DNA of 64,000 bases from Pseudarthrobacter defluvii (lineage in GTDB: Bacteria; Actinomycetota; Actinomycetes; Actinomycetales; Micrococcaceae). Position 1 is the stretch's first letter. The number at the start of each line of letters is the position of its first letter. Shown here piece by piece: positions 24,837 to 33,734 of the stretch. The stretch covers positions 1,798,001 to 1,862,000 of the forward strand of contig NZ_CP066362.1 of the NCBI RefSeq assembly GCF_030323865.1. Reading direction: 5' to 3'. The position numbers were made by a program, and so were the translations under genes. Under the pieces are notes generated by a model. It was not told where the DNA came from. It worked only from the letters and a program-made list of their open reading frames with translations, and made no database searches.

Positions 24837-26561
24837 ATGAGTAAGAGTGTTGTGTGTGATGTCCTGGTGATCGGGTCCGGTGTGGCCGGGATGGCCGCAG
24901 CGTTGAAAGCCGCATCGCAGGGACTGACCGTGATTGTCGCCGAGAAGGAGCAGTACTTCGGCGGAACCACCGCGATCTCGGCCGGCTGGGCCTGGGTCCC
25001 CGGCAACAAGCAGGGCGTGGAACAGGGGGACAGCCGCGAGGAAGCGGAAACCTACTTGAAGAACCTCGCACCGGACACGTTCAACGAGGCCGGAGTCCGC
25101 AGCTTCCTGGATACCGTGCCCGAGGCCCTCGCGTTCTTCGAGGACGAGACCGACGTGAAGTTCACGTACCCGGAGAAATCCCCGGACTACAAGATGGACT
25201 TGCCCGGGGCCAGGCTCTCCGGCCGGGCGATCCTGCCGCAGGACGTTGACGCGCGCGTCCTCGGTGACAAGCGCCTCCTGATGCAGCCGTACATGAGCTC
25301 CTACACGGTGTTCGGCTACATGCCGCAGGTGGGCCCGGATATCAACGAGTTCTTCCACGTCAACCAGTCGCTCAGATCCTTCGTATACGTAGCGAAGAAG
25401 CTGCTCCGGACCTGGTTCGACGCAGCCCGGTACAAGCGGCCGGTGCTCCGGTCCAACGGCAATGCGCTGATGACGCGTATGGTTAAAAGTGCCGATGACC
25501 TGGGTGTCCGGCTCTGGAACTCCTCGCCGGCGCTTTCGCTGACAAGGGACGACGCCGGGACCGTCACCGGGGCGGTCATAGGTGGCCAGCGTGCCGCCAC
25601 CGTGACCGCGAAGCTGGGGGTCATCCTGGCTGCCGGCGGATTCTCAGGCAACAAGGAACTGCGCCGGCAGTACTTCCCGCACGACGCCGACGGGGACGAC
25701 CACTTCACTCCCACCGTGGGCCACGGCGGCGACGCCGCCACCCTGGCGCTCAGCGCTGGCGGATATATCGACAACTCGGTGTTCAGCGTGGGCTCCTGGG
25801 CGCCTGTCACGGTCTTCCAATACCTCAACGGCAAGGAGCGGCTCTTCCCGCACCTCCGGGCCATCGGGCTGCCAGGGCTGATCGCTGTGGACCGCCACGG
25901 CAAACGATTCGGCAACGAGGCCCTCAGCTACCACGACTTCGGCGGCGCCATGATCGGGCACAACCAAGACGAGGACAAGACCTTCGGTTACGTCATCGGC
26001 GATGCCAGGACCATGCACAAGTACGGCATCGGCTATGCCAAGCCCTGGCCCATGCCCCGCGGCTACTTCTACAAGACTGGCTACCTGGTCAAAGGCGCCA
26101 CGCTGGAAGAGCTCGCCGGCAAGCTCGGCATCGACGCCGATGGGCTCAAGGCCACCGTGGCTGAGTTCAACCCGGCTGCCGAACGCGGCGAGGACCCGGC
26201 ATTCGGCCGCGGCTCCACCCTGTACAACAACTTCCGCGGCGACATGGACCACAAGCCCAACCCCAACCTGGCAATCGTGGGCAAGGGGCCGTACTACGCG
26301 GCCAAGATCCAGATGGGCGATCTGGGCACCTTCGCCGGCATTGGCGTCAATGGGTCCTCCGAGGTGGAAACCGAGGAGGGCACCGCCATTCCGGGGCTGA
26401 TCGCCGTCGGCTCGGCGGCGGTGAGCGTCTTCGGCGGCGGGTACCCAGGCTACGGCTCCCACATCGGCCCCGCCCTGGTCTTCGGGTACCGGGCCGGCCG
26501 GGATATTGCCAAGCTCGCCGCCGCGCGCGGCCGGACTTCCGAGCTGGTGGACCGTGCATAG
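24837..26561 (+). CDS. KstD-like FAD-dependent dehydrogenase 2
   Basis: A 574-aa FAD_binding_2 flavoprotein starting at the ATG 24837 after CGGAG. The FAD motif is VIGSGVAGMAAALKA, followed by AEKEQYFGGTTAISAGWAW; the C-terminal part ends in the FAD loop around AVSVFGGGYPGYGSH. It differs enough from the first KstD-like protein to act on another ring position or substrate. It is transcribed away from its IclR regulator and its stop overlaps the GTG of the following SDR, so the two are co-translated. A 3-ketosteroid-type or alicyclic ketone desaturation is inferred from the family. Confidence 0.87.
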   Translation: MSKSVVCDVLVIGSGVAGMAAALKAASQGLTVIVAEKEQYFGGTTAISAGWAWVPGNKQGVEQGDSREEAETYLKNLAPDTFNEAGVRSFLDTVPEALAFFEDETDVKFTYPEKSPDYKMDLPGARLSGRAILPQDVDARVLGDKRLLMQPYMSSYTVFGYMPQVGPDINEFFHVNQSLRSFVYVAKKLLRTWFDAARYKRPVLRSNGNALMTRMVKSADDLGVRLWNSSPALSLTRDDAGTVTGAVIGGQRAATVTAKLGVILAAGGFSGNKELRRQYFPHDADGDDHFTPTVGHGGDAATLALSAGGYIDNSVFSVGSWAPVTVFQYLNGKERLFPHLRAIGLPGLIAVDRHGKRFGNEALSYHDFGGAMIGHNQDEDKTFGYVIGDARTMHKYGIGYAKPWPMPRGYFYKTGYLVKGATLEELAGKLGIDADGLKATVAEFNPAAERGEDPAFGRGSTLYNNFRGDMDHKPNPNLAIVGKGPYYAAKIQMGDLGTFAGIGVNGSSEVETEEGTAIPGLIAVGSAAVSVFGGGYPGYGSHIGPALVFGYRAGRDIAKLAAARGRTSELVDRA

Positions 26562-27312
26562 CGCTGGATCCGCGGTGGTTACCGGAGGAGGCGCCGGGAT
26601 CGGCGAAGCCATCGCCCTGAAGCTTGGGGAGGCTGGCTACGCGGTGACCATCGGAGACATCGGCGAGGCGGCCGGCGTGGCTGCGAAGATCACAGCCGGT
26701 GGCGGGCACGCGCAGTTTGTCCCCACGGACGTGACCGACGAAGAGTCGGTCCGCGCCCTGATGGAAACGGCGGCCGCTACCTACGGAAGCCTGGACGTCC
26801 TGGTGGCTAACGCCGGCATTCCGGAAGTGAAGGCCGCCGTTCACGAACTGGACCTGTCCAAGTGGCAGCGCGTCCTGGACGTCAACCTCAGCGGCGTGGC
26901 GCTCTGCAACAAATGGGCCGTGGCCACCATCCTCGAGGGTCGGCGCCGCTATGCAGGACCGGGGACAGCCTCAGTGATCAATATGGCATCGATTCTGGCC
27001 CATGTGGGGCAACCGAACAGTAATGCCTACTCCGCAGCAAAGGCAGCCGTCGTCAACTTCACCCGCTCGGCAGCGCTGACGTACGCAAAGGAAGGTATCC
27101 GGTTCAACGCCGTGTCACCTGGCTACGTGGACACGGCGTTGCTGACCCAGCTACCGGAAGAAACACGCTCCCAGATGATTTCCAAACAACCCATCGGGCG
27201 GCTGCTTCGGCCCGAGGAGATCGCCAACGTGGTTCTCTTTCTCGCGGGCGACAGTTCGTCGGCGCTGACTGGATCCGTCATCAATGCCGACGGCGGATAC
27301 ACCGCCGTGTAG
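26554..27312 (+). CDS. SDR-family oxidoreductase (KstD operon 2)
   Basis: A 252-aa short-chain dehydrogenase. The GTG at 26554 overlaps the preceding stop by 8 bp and gives the correct N-terminus (SAVVTGGGAGIGEAIA); the open frame upstream is inside the flavoprotein gene. Motifs are TGGGAGIG, the NAG in VANAGIPE, and YSAAK for the catalytic pair, ending INADGGYTAV. It forms a two-gene operon with KstD 2. Its role would be alcohol/ketone exchange on the same substrate as the flavoprotein. Confidence 0.9.
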   Translation: MHSAGSAVVTGGGAGIGEAIALKLGEAGYAVTIGDIGEAAGVAAKITAGGGHAQFVPTDVTDEESVRALMETAAATYGSLDVLVANAGIPEVKAAVHELDLSKWQRVLDVNLSGVALCNKWAVATILEGRRRYAGPGTASVINMASILAHVGQPNSNAYSAAKAAVVNFTRSAALTYAKEGIRFNAVSPGYVDTALLTQLPEETRSQMISKQPIGRLLRPEEIANVVLFLAGDSSSALTGSVINADGGYTAV

Positions 27313-27547
27313 GGCAGCGGAAGCTTAAAGACGACGACGGCGGCGTCCGGTTGGGTGCCGCCGCTAGGCTTCCCACCCGGCCATGTAAACCCATTGCTGG
27401 GACTCTGTCCGCTTCGGCAATGCATGCATGGTGCGCCGGCGAGGCAGGCGAACGCCTTACACAGAAGTCTCCCGGGAGAGACTGAAGAGCAACGTCAGCA
27501 CGGATCGGGATGGTTCTTGGAGATGCTCGGGACTTACTCTGTTGAAG

Positions 27548-27945
27548 TGTGGACACTGTCCGCACTTTTCGTCTCCTACTGGGCCAGACATCCTTTGGAC
27601 TGGCCAGGATTCCGCGTGTTTTCGGGAGTTCCCAGTGTTTGCAAGGGTTGGAATGTAGTTCGAGTCCCACCTCGGGCACAGGATATCCCCTCGTCAGGGG
27701 CGAATAGGCTTTGACGTGTGTACAAAGCTTGTTGTCGCGTCGCGCTGACGTTTTCGGTTGCGCACTTTGGCCTGGCCGCCGCAGTGGTCTGTTCAGGTGT
27801 GGGGGTGGCGGGTTCAAATCCCTGGCTGGTGGGGGCTCTCGCCTGCTCTGAGTCGGTTCTTGGGGTTCCTCGTTCCGGTTCTCTCGGGTAAGCCATGGGT
27901 TGCTTACACCTATTCATGTGTCCGGCCGACGGGTACTACATGACT
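27548..27945 (+). repeat. att-like repeat, copy D (long form)
   Basis: Palindrome TGTGGACA-C-TGTCCGCA at 27548-27564; core with TTCGAGTCCCACCTCGGGC at 27658-27680 (102 bp from the palindrome centre); half site TGTGTACA at 27717-27724. The terminator stem CCCCT-CGTC-AGGGG is kept but its T-run is lost. The region to about 27945 matches copies A and E, including an internal GGTTCAAATCC that also resembles a tRNA T-arm. From 27946 to 28266 I see no gene. Confidence 0.85.
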
Positions 27946-28266
27946 TCGGCGGCTCTGCCGGGAATCGTCCTGGGAGGGCTCTTCTTGCGGCTCACGGAAG
28001 CTGCGAACGCTTGGTTCGTCAGGTCAAAGGGGGTGTATAGGGTGTGCACACTTACGTCTGCTTTACATCGAGGAGCTGGCGTCGGTAGTCACCAAAGTTG
28101 CAGCGTACTTTTCGCGGGTAGCTGATTGCTGGGCTGAGCGTGGGTTCCTTGTGGTCATATCCGGCGCAGTCTGGGGCTGAACAGCATACGGGTGCTTCCC
28201 TCAGCCTCTGACGGCGGAGTTCTGCTGTCTGGTTAGCCGCATCTCAGCCGGACGCGGCAGAAGATT

Positions 28267-28500
28267 TTAGCCGTCTGTCGCTTCCTCGTCGTTGGCGGTA
28301 GCCTCGATCCAATCCACAGCCTGGTCGGAAAGCTGGGGGCCGTCTTCTGATTCGCCTGCCCACCAATCGGAAGCGGTTGTGCCGTCCGTAGCCGTCATGA
28401 TGCCGGCGATTACGTCCGGTGGCAGCGGCTCGCCGTTGTGTTCGATGAGCCAGTCGCGTGTTTCAGCGTCGACCGATGGCCACCACTCTTGGATGTTCAT
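28267..28500 (-). CDS. Small acidic conserved-looking protein, unknown function
   Basis: A 77-aa acidic protein (MNIQEWWPSVDAETRDWLIE start, ATANDEEATDG end) with no membrane segment. I place the start at 28500; the ribosome-binding site is weak. The even spread of charged residues and lack of low-complexity filler make it look like real coding, but I do not recognise the family. It sits alone between repeat copy D and a broken gene. Confidence 0.5.
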   Translation of the reverse strand: MNIQEWWPSVDAETRDWLIEHNGEPLPPDVIAGIMTATDGTTASDWWAGESEDGPQLSDQAVDWIEATANDEEATDG

Positions 28501-28878
28501 TAATGCAGTATTGCACCGACGAAGTCGCAGGCACATTCCCTTGCAGGTTCAGCGTAGAGGGAGAGCGGGCCACGGTGTCGCAGTGCTTCAGCGTTAACCG
28601 TTGCCCGGTAAAGGACCGGCTTACAGGCAAGGGTCCTAGCATGTGCCCGTGGCGCAATTGCAGCCTCGATGGCCGACTCGACTGCATCGCGGTGCACATC
28701 GGTTACGTTGGCTAGCAGCGACTGAATGGCGTGGATCAATGCCACAAGCCTTGGCGTTCGGATCGTTGAAAGGCGTTCCATCGAAGCGACAGGCGATTCG
28801 GTGACGAGGACGTCGACCAGGTCTTCGAAGGCGACGGCGTGAGACCCATGGGGCGCGATATGGCTCCTTCCGATTGAG

Positions 28879-29227
28879 ATGTTGCCTAAAAGTGCTAGCT
28901 TGGCGGCCGTTGCCGCCACGCCGTACTTCGGACTCATGTTCCTGTTTGCGGCGCGTGGCGCATTCGGGGTCAGTGACACCGTGAAAATCACGGCAGCGGA
29001 TGGACAATCAGTCCTGGTCACCCAGGACGGCTTCGACGGCGAAGCTGTCGACATCTACACCGAGTACGACGCACGCCACTACAAGTGGGTTCGCAGCGCC
29101 CCCCGAGCTCTCCGGAGGACCACGTGTGAAAGACTCGAATTGCAGGCTTAAAGCAGCGACGGAGGGGCTCCAGCTGACATGTGGCAACAAGATCCTGGTG
29201 GTCGGTCCCGAAGATGCTGTCGAATGA
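28879..29227 (+). pseudogene. Small membrane-anchored protein, frameshifted
   Basis: The first frame encodes a short N-terminal hydrophobic helix and then SDTVKITAADGQSVLVTQDG ... HYKWVRSAP. The sequence then continues sensibly in another frame as ELSGGPRVKDSNCRLKAATE and LTCGNKILVVGPEDAVE. The switch falls in a run of six C at 29099-29104; five C would restore one 115-residue protein. I infer a single gene for a small anchored protein of unknown function, either genuinely broken or showing a base-calling error. Confidence 0.7.
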
Positions 29228-29256
29228 TGACCAAGGCCTGACGGGCTATATGCGAA

Positions 29257-29709
29257 GTGGCGGCGACGATGACCCATTACTCGCACAATGAGGAGATGCT
29301 GGCCCGGTCCGGATTGCTCCGAAGGGGCGTGATCCTTACCGGTCCGGCGCTCTTCAAGGGGTGGGCGATCACCACGACACTGTGGCTTATCGGCCTGTAC
29401 GCCGTCCTCGCCGCGACCTCGCAGGGGTTCTGGTTCAACCTGGGCCTGATGGTGCTGATGTACGGGTACGGCGTCTCATTCGTCATCGGCCTGCCCCTGG
29501 GCTGGATCCTTGGCCACCTGCTCCGGCCCGTCCGGAACCAGTGGCTCCACGTAGCCGCATTCTTCGTGGTCCCGACACTCAGCTTCTGGGCGCTGGGGTC
29601 CCTGCTCGGGTTCGGCTGGTCCTTGGAGGCCTTGGCTCTCTGGGCAACGGTCGGGCTGGCCGCCGCCGTCGGTCGCCTGGCCGTCTGGAAGGACGTGTTC
29701 GTGCGGTGA
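29257..29709 (+). CDS. Small integral membrane protein, unknown function
   Basis: A 150-aa hydrophobic protein with about four membrane helices (ITTTLWLIGLYAVLAA, FNLGLMVLMYGYGVSFVIGL, WLHVAAFFVVPTLSFWAL, LALWATVGLAAAVGRLAV). The start may be the GTG at 29257 or the ATG at 29269. No signal peptide, no known motif. It follows the frameshifted gene on the same strand and precedes the leftward DUF4386 gene. Confidence 0.65.
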   Translation: MAATMTHYSHNEEMLARSGLLRRGVILTGPALFKGWAITTTLWLIGLYAVLAATSQGFWFNLGLMVLMYGYGVSFVIGLPLGWILGHLLRPVRNQWLHVAAFFVVPTLSFWALGSLLGFGWSLEALALWATVGLAAAVGRLAVWKDVFVR

Positions 29710-29810
29710 GTCGCTCCGAGCGGGGCGCCCCGCGATCAGCGCACCCTGGAAGACGGCCAGGCCGGCCACCAGCACACGGGCGGCTACCGCCAGAAGCTGG
29801 TCCAACGTCG

Positions 29811-30560
29811 TCACATGCGTCCCCGGCGAGAATGTGTCGAATGAGCCCCGTCGAGGACAGCTGCCGGTTTGAATCCCTTGAAGGTCAGATAGAGCCCCAG
29901 TGACAGTTCCCAGAGGAAGATTGGCAGGGTCGCAACCGCCGACATGACGGAAACCTGGTCGTTGATGCCGAACATGGTTGTTATTGCTGAGATGAGCAGT
30001 AGCGGGGCGCCGATGAGGCCCATCACAGGGATGATGCGCGGTACGAGCCTTGAGCGGAACAGCAGGTAGCCCAGCAGCAGTGCATTGACGGCCGGGACCA
30101 TCCCGGGTCCGATGAGGAACGTCCAGTCCCGCACGTCCACGAGTGCCCGGGCGGCTGCGATCAGTGAGCTGTGGTCCGTTCCGGAAGTTCCTGCCTGCCT
30201 CAGGGTCACCACTGCCAGGAGGCTGACGACGCCGATGGCGATAACGGCGGCTTCGAACATGCGCGAGGTGACAAAGCCCAACGCGAGGCTCTCATTCTGC
30301 AGTCTAACCACTGGGAACAGGGCCACTGCGGTGCCCACGCAGGCTGCGGCATTGACCAGATCGAGCAGGCAGCCCCAGATCACGCTGGTGTCATTGCCGG
30401 CGCTGGTGACGTAGTTCGGATCGCTCAGCACAGGTCCCAGAAGGAAGACGGCAGGAACGGAGCTGGCAAAGGTAGCGAGGTAGAACACTCCCGCGGTGAG
30501 CGCGGTCTTCCTTGCAGAATTCAAGGCATCTCTTTTCGTCTCAACAGATGGCTCAAGCAC
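29811..30560 (-). CDS. DUF4386 family membrane protein
   Basis: A 249-aa protein with six to seven hydrophobic segments, from ALTAGVFYLATFASSVPAVF through LPIFLWELSLGLYLTFKGF. This is the intact member of the pair whose 5'-truncated paralogue is at 14918-15383; the two are nearly identical over their last 150 residues. The family is widespread in Actinobacteria and Bacilli and has no defined function. It is transcribed alone. Confidence 0.82.
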   Translation of the reverse strand: MLEPSVETKRDALNSARKTALTAGVFYLATFASSVPAVFLLGPVLSDPNYVTSAGNDTSVIWGCLLDLVNAAACVGTAVALFPVVRLQNESLALGFVTSRMFEAAVIAIGVVSLLAVVTLRQAGTSGTDHSSLIAAARALVDVRDWTFLIGPGMVPAVNALLLGYLLFRSRLVPRIIPVMGLIGAPLLLISAITTMFGINDQVSVMSAVATLPIFLWELSLGLYLTFKGFKPAAVLDGAHSTHSRRGRM

Positions 30561-30715
30561 TTGGCCACAGCCTAACCGTCACCACCCTCCGCGGGGCCGT
30601 AACCTTCGTTCCAGATGACTGTTCGTCCAAATAGACGGCCGAATTCCTTGCGTCACCGCCAGGGTCTGCCATATTGGTGCCAGAACGCAGCCAGCCACCG
30701 AGAGGGACGACGACG

Positions 30716-31114
30716 ATGGGCGCATGGGGTTATCTGCCGTTTGAGAACGACGACGCGCTGGACTGGCTGGAGGAGCTCGAAGCCGGCGGGGCGGACGTCG
30801 TACGCAAGGCCCTGGCCAAGGCGGGCCTTGGCTATGTCGAGGCGCCGGACGGGGCGATTGCCCTCGCCGCCGCGGAGATCACCGCCGCCAGCCAGGGCAA
30901 CCCGCTGGGCGACCTGCCCGAGAACGTCGCCGACTGGGTCACCGCCCACGGTCCCGAGATCACCGCCGAGGACGTCGAAATGGCCCTTGAAGCTGTCGAA
31001 CGGGTCGCGGGGGAGCAGTCCGAGCTGGCCGAACTGTGGGACGGCGCCGACGAACCCCAATGGCGCGAATCCCTCGACGACCTCACAGAGCGGCTGCGCG
31101 CTGCGCTGCAGTAG
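30716..31114 (+). CDS. DUF4259 domain protein
   Basis: A 132-aa acidic cytosolic protein starting MGAWGYLPFENDDALDWLEE, the signature start of DUF4259. The ATG at 30716 has AGAGGGA upstream. Function unknown; family members often occur near toxin or immunity-like genes, but nothing here shows that. A small piece of a second, different DUF4259 copy lies at 31438-31500, left of the insertion sequence. Confidence 0.82.
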   Translation: MGAWGYLPFENDDALDWLEELEAGGADVVRKALAKAGLGYVEAPDGAIALAAAEITAASQGNPLGDLPENVADWVTAHGPEITAEDVEMALEAVERVAGEQSELAELWDGADEPQWRESLDDLTERLRAALQ

Positions 31115-31146
31115 GTGCAGAGCGTAGCTGGCCGCGGCGGCATGCG

Positions 31147-31315
31147 CAGCGACCTTCTGGCCCTTCATGTGTCCGGAAGCCGCGGCCGACGATGGCTGAG
31201 TAATGGGCGAAGAGTCACCCCGTGCCAGGACGGAAAGGATTGCTCGCCTCGTAGGATCCGCAAGGGCCGCGAAGGCACGGTCGAGTCGATCCTCAGAAGT
31301 CGTGCCAAACTCCAT
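31147..31315 (-). pseudogene. ArsR-family regulator, N-terminal remnant
   Basis: Translation from 31315 gives LDRAFAALADPTRRAILSVL, the classic N-terminal helix pair of ArsR/SmtB HTH proteins, then SAAASGHMKG, which resembles the recognition helix after an internal deletion. The rest of the gene is absent and the frame runs into the DUF4259 gene's antisense. It is a decayed regulator. Confidence 0.7.
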
Positions 31316-31437
31316 ACCGCTAATATCCCAAAAGGTTTATTAACCGAACAGTTAAGCACTGGGTCTTTCAGCTCGCAAGAGCTCCTTTGGCGGTCCGTCA
31401 TTCAATCCCCACTTTTATGCCGGAGAGCGACACTGAC

Positions 31438-31500
31438 TTGACCGTCTGCACGGACGATATCACCGCCGAGAATGTGGAGATGTCTCTGCCGCAGGCCTAG
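31438..31500 (+). pseudogene. DUF4259 fragment left of the insertion sequence
   Basis: The frame DDITAENVEMSLPQA-stop matches EITAEDVEMALEA of the intact gene at 30716-31114. Only about 20 codons remain. Its stop lies in the CCTAGT target site of the insertion sequence. Confidence 0.55.
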
Positions 31501-32489
31501 TTGTACTGCCCAGGCAGGTTGATTAAGCGGCTGATGGGCGGGTGGCCTCCGATTGCGGTGTGGGCCTGTGGTGATTGTAGTGGTGCAGCCATGCCGGGAG
31601 GGCGTTTCTGCGGGCTGATTCGGTGGCGTAGAAGCGTTTGAATGCCCATCCGTCGGCGAGGGTTCGGTGGAAGCGTTCGATCTTTCCGTTGGTCTGGGGG
31701 GCGGTAGGGCCGGGTCTTCTTTGCCCTGATGTCCAGCTCGCGGCAGGCGTCGCGCCAGAGATGTGATTTGTAGGCCGCCCCGTTGTCGGAGAGGACCCGT
31801 TTGACGGTGACGCCGCGGGCAGCGAACCAGGATACAGCTCTTTGCAGGACCGCTACTGCGGTGGCCGCTGTTTCGTCGCTGTGGATCTCTGCGTAGGCGA
31901 CCCTGGAGTGGTCGTCGATGACCGTGTGGACATAGGCGGTCCCGATCAGCGGCTCGCGGTTTCTGCTGCGCGGCTTGTCCGGGGTTCCTGCCCGGTTCCG
32001 GCCTCCTTGCTGCCGGCCGACGTAACGCCAGCCGCCGCCGTCGGGGATATTGCCGAGCTTCTTCACATCGACATGGATCATCGCTCCGGGAGTCTCGTGT
32101 TCGTAGCGGCGGATGACTTCTCCGGTGCGCTTGTCCACGTGATGAAGGCGGTTCAGTCGGCACCGGACCAAGACCGCGTGCACCGTCGAGGCCGGCATGG
32201 CCAGTTTCGCTCCGATCGCGACCGGGCCCAGCCGCTGCTTCCAGCGCAGGTGCACAACTTTGCGCACCAGCTGCTGCGGCGTCCGGTTCGCCACCCTGTA
32301 AGGGCGGGAGGACCTGTCAGCCATACCTGCCTCACCCATCGCGGCGTAACGGGCCGCCCACCGTTTCGCGGTCGGCCAGGAGCAGTTGAACTGCTCGGCA
32401 GCCCGGGATACCGGCCAGCCATGGTCCACGACCAGACGCGCGACGCGTAAACGTTGGCGTGGAGTCAAAGCGGCATTAGCGTGGGACAT
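31497..32489 (-). pseudogene. IS481-family transposase, two compensating frameshifts
   Basis: The N-terminal HTH (ALTPRQRLRVARLVVDHGWP ... AAEQFNCSWPTAKRW in outline) and the first two catalytic aspartates (IHVDVKKLG, LSDNGAAYKS) are intact. The third acidic residue should lie in NGKIERFHRTLADGW, but that stretch is found only in another frame. A run of six G at 31696-31701 (five expected on the + strand) shifts the frame, and a missing G near 31562 shifts it back, so the end HTAIGGHPPISRLINLPGQYN-stop is normal. As read it lacks the catalytic Glu and should be dead. The TAG stop comes from the target duplication, as in other members of this family. Confidence 0.88.
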
Positions 32490-32615
32490 GAGGACCTCCT
32501 GGTCGCTGCAGCGGTTGTCTAAGCAACTCCACTGTGCAACCGGAGGTCCTCACCTTTGGCTCAACGACTCCAGCGAGTCATCACATTCACCGAACCAACG
32601 TCCCTGGGCAGTACA
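31502..32615 (-). mobile_element. IS481-family insertion sequence (1114 bp)
   Basis: Inverted ends both begin TGTACTGCCCAGG (31502-31514 and the complement at 32603-32615), with similarity continuing inward. A perfect 6-bp target duplication CCTAGT flanks it (31496-31501 and 32616-32621), matching the NCTAGN target known for this family. One transposase gene fills it. The element separates a DUF4259 fragment from unrelated remnants. Confidence 0.92.
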
Positions 32616-32892
32616 CCTAGTCCTTCGTGTGGCAAAGCACCTCCAAGAGCGCTATCCGACCTCATTCGCCTCCCGGCGCCCCCGCCGCACTCTTGGAGAA
32701 AATGCCCTGGATGAACGGACCGCACGCTGAAGCAGTCCTGGCCTCCATCAGCTCCCACGACCCGGCGACGAAGCCCGCAGCCGCAGCCGGGAACCGGTGG
32801 ATCGCCGCGGGTGCTCTCAGTCAGTGAAGGCCTGGGGGAGTGGGACGACGAGCTGAAGGACATCACGCCCCCACAGAGACGACCGAGGTGGA
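32616..32892. other. Remnant-rich DNA right of the insertion sequence
   Basis: A + frame ending MPWMNGPHAEAVLASIS ... AAGALSQ at about 32827 looks like the C-terminus of a former gene, but no start or family is recognisable. Confidence 0.35.
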
Positions 32893-33095
32893 GCCGTACA
32901 CCCACCCCTGGCGATCGGCAGGGCGGGCCCGAACTGTTCCACGGCCACCAGCGGGTTGTCGTTGTCGCCACCGAGGGCGGTGGGGTAGAAGTAGCCGGGC
33001 TGGCGGGTGTCCGGGTTTCCGTCCAGGAGGACACGGACGCCGGAGTCTTCTGCCGTTTGGACGAATGGAGAGAACCGGAACAGGGCCTGGTGCTG
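32893..33095 (-). pseudogene. Aldehyde dehydrogenase C-terminal remnant
   Basis: On the - strand the sequence reads GVRVLLDGNPDTRQPGYFYP, then TALGGDNDNPLVAVEQFGPA and LPIARGG. This is the conserved C-terminal stretch of aldehyde dehydrogenases, including the EQFGP motif whose Glu helps bind NAD. Flanks are unrelated and no start exists. From 33096 to 33221 I see nothing. Confidence 0.75.
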
Positions 33096-33221
33096 AGCTG
33101 GCTGGACGGGACGCGACGCCCACTGCTGGACACCACGCCCTTGGTAAGGCTACTTACTATTGATGTTTAAGGTCAAAGGGTTCCAGTTCGCTCTTGCTGG
33201 GCTCGTTGTCGCTTCGCCGGT

Positions 33222-33734
33222 TTAGCAGTCGTCGACGATTTTGCCGACCACGCCTCCGATAGCGGCGCCCACAGCGGCTCCGCCCGCACCTCCAAAGTAA
33301 CCACCGATGACTGCACCGGCGCCGGCAAGGGTGCCTTGCCAGTTACCGCCTGATTTCTTGTAGACCACTGTTGACCCGTCGGACTCGTCGTCGTCGGACA
33401 CGTAGGATCCGACGGCTCCGGAAGCGTAGGCGAGGGTAACCGGGCTCGCGCCGCCCTTGACCAGTAGTTCCTCATACGCTTTCTTGACTTCCTGATACGC
33501 CTTGGCAGCATCGTGCTTCCCGCCAGCCGCCGCGTGGCCGAGCTCGCAAATGTGGTTCAGCACCGGCAACTCCTTTTCGGTGATGAATGTGAGCTCGTGG
33601 AGTTTGGTTAGCACCATCTTGTCGGCTTTGAGGCGGTCGCCACCGGTCTCAGCCATGATGCGCCTGACTTCCCTGGCCGCGGCACTTTGCATCTCATAGA
33701 CGCCGACTCCGCTGAAGGATTCTAAGCTGCTCAT
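33222..33734 (-). CDS. Hypothetical protein with C-terminal glycine-zipper segment
   Basis: A 170-aa protein with an excellent Shine-Dalgarno (AGGAGGG) before the ATG at 33734. Residues 1-120 are helical and charged (VRRIMAETGGDRLKADKMVL ... KAYEELLVKGG in outline). The last 40 residues are a run of small residues, GTLAGAGAVIGGYFGGAGGA then AVGAAIGGVVGKIVDDC, a glycine-zipper pattern that can pack into membranes. No signal peptide. The tail resembles pore-forming or membrane-disturbing peptides, but the family is not known to me, so function is open. Confidence 0.72.
   Translation of the reverse strand: MSSLESFSGVGVYEMQSAAAREVRRIMAETGGDRLKADKMVLTKLHELTFITEKELPVLNHICELGHAAAGGKHDAAKAYQEVKKAYEELLVKGGASPVTLAYASGAVGSYVSDDDESDGSTVVYKKSGGNWQGTLAGAGAVIGGYFGGAGGAAVGAAIGGVVGKIVDDC

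Noticed and set aside
28501..29054. Leftward 184-codon frame
   Set aside because: It overlaps the frameshifted small membrane protein, has no recognisable family and no good ribosome-binding site. It may hide a fragment, but I cannot support it.
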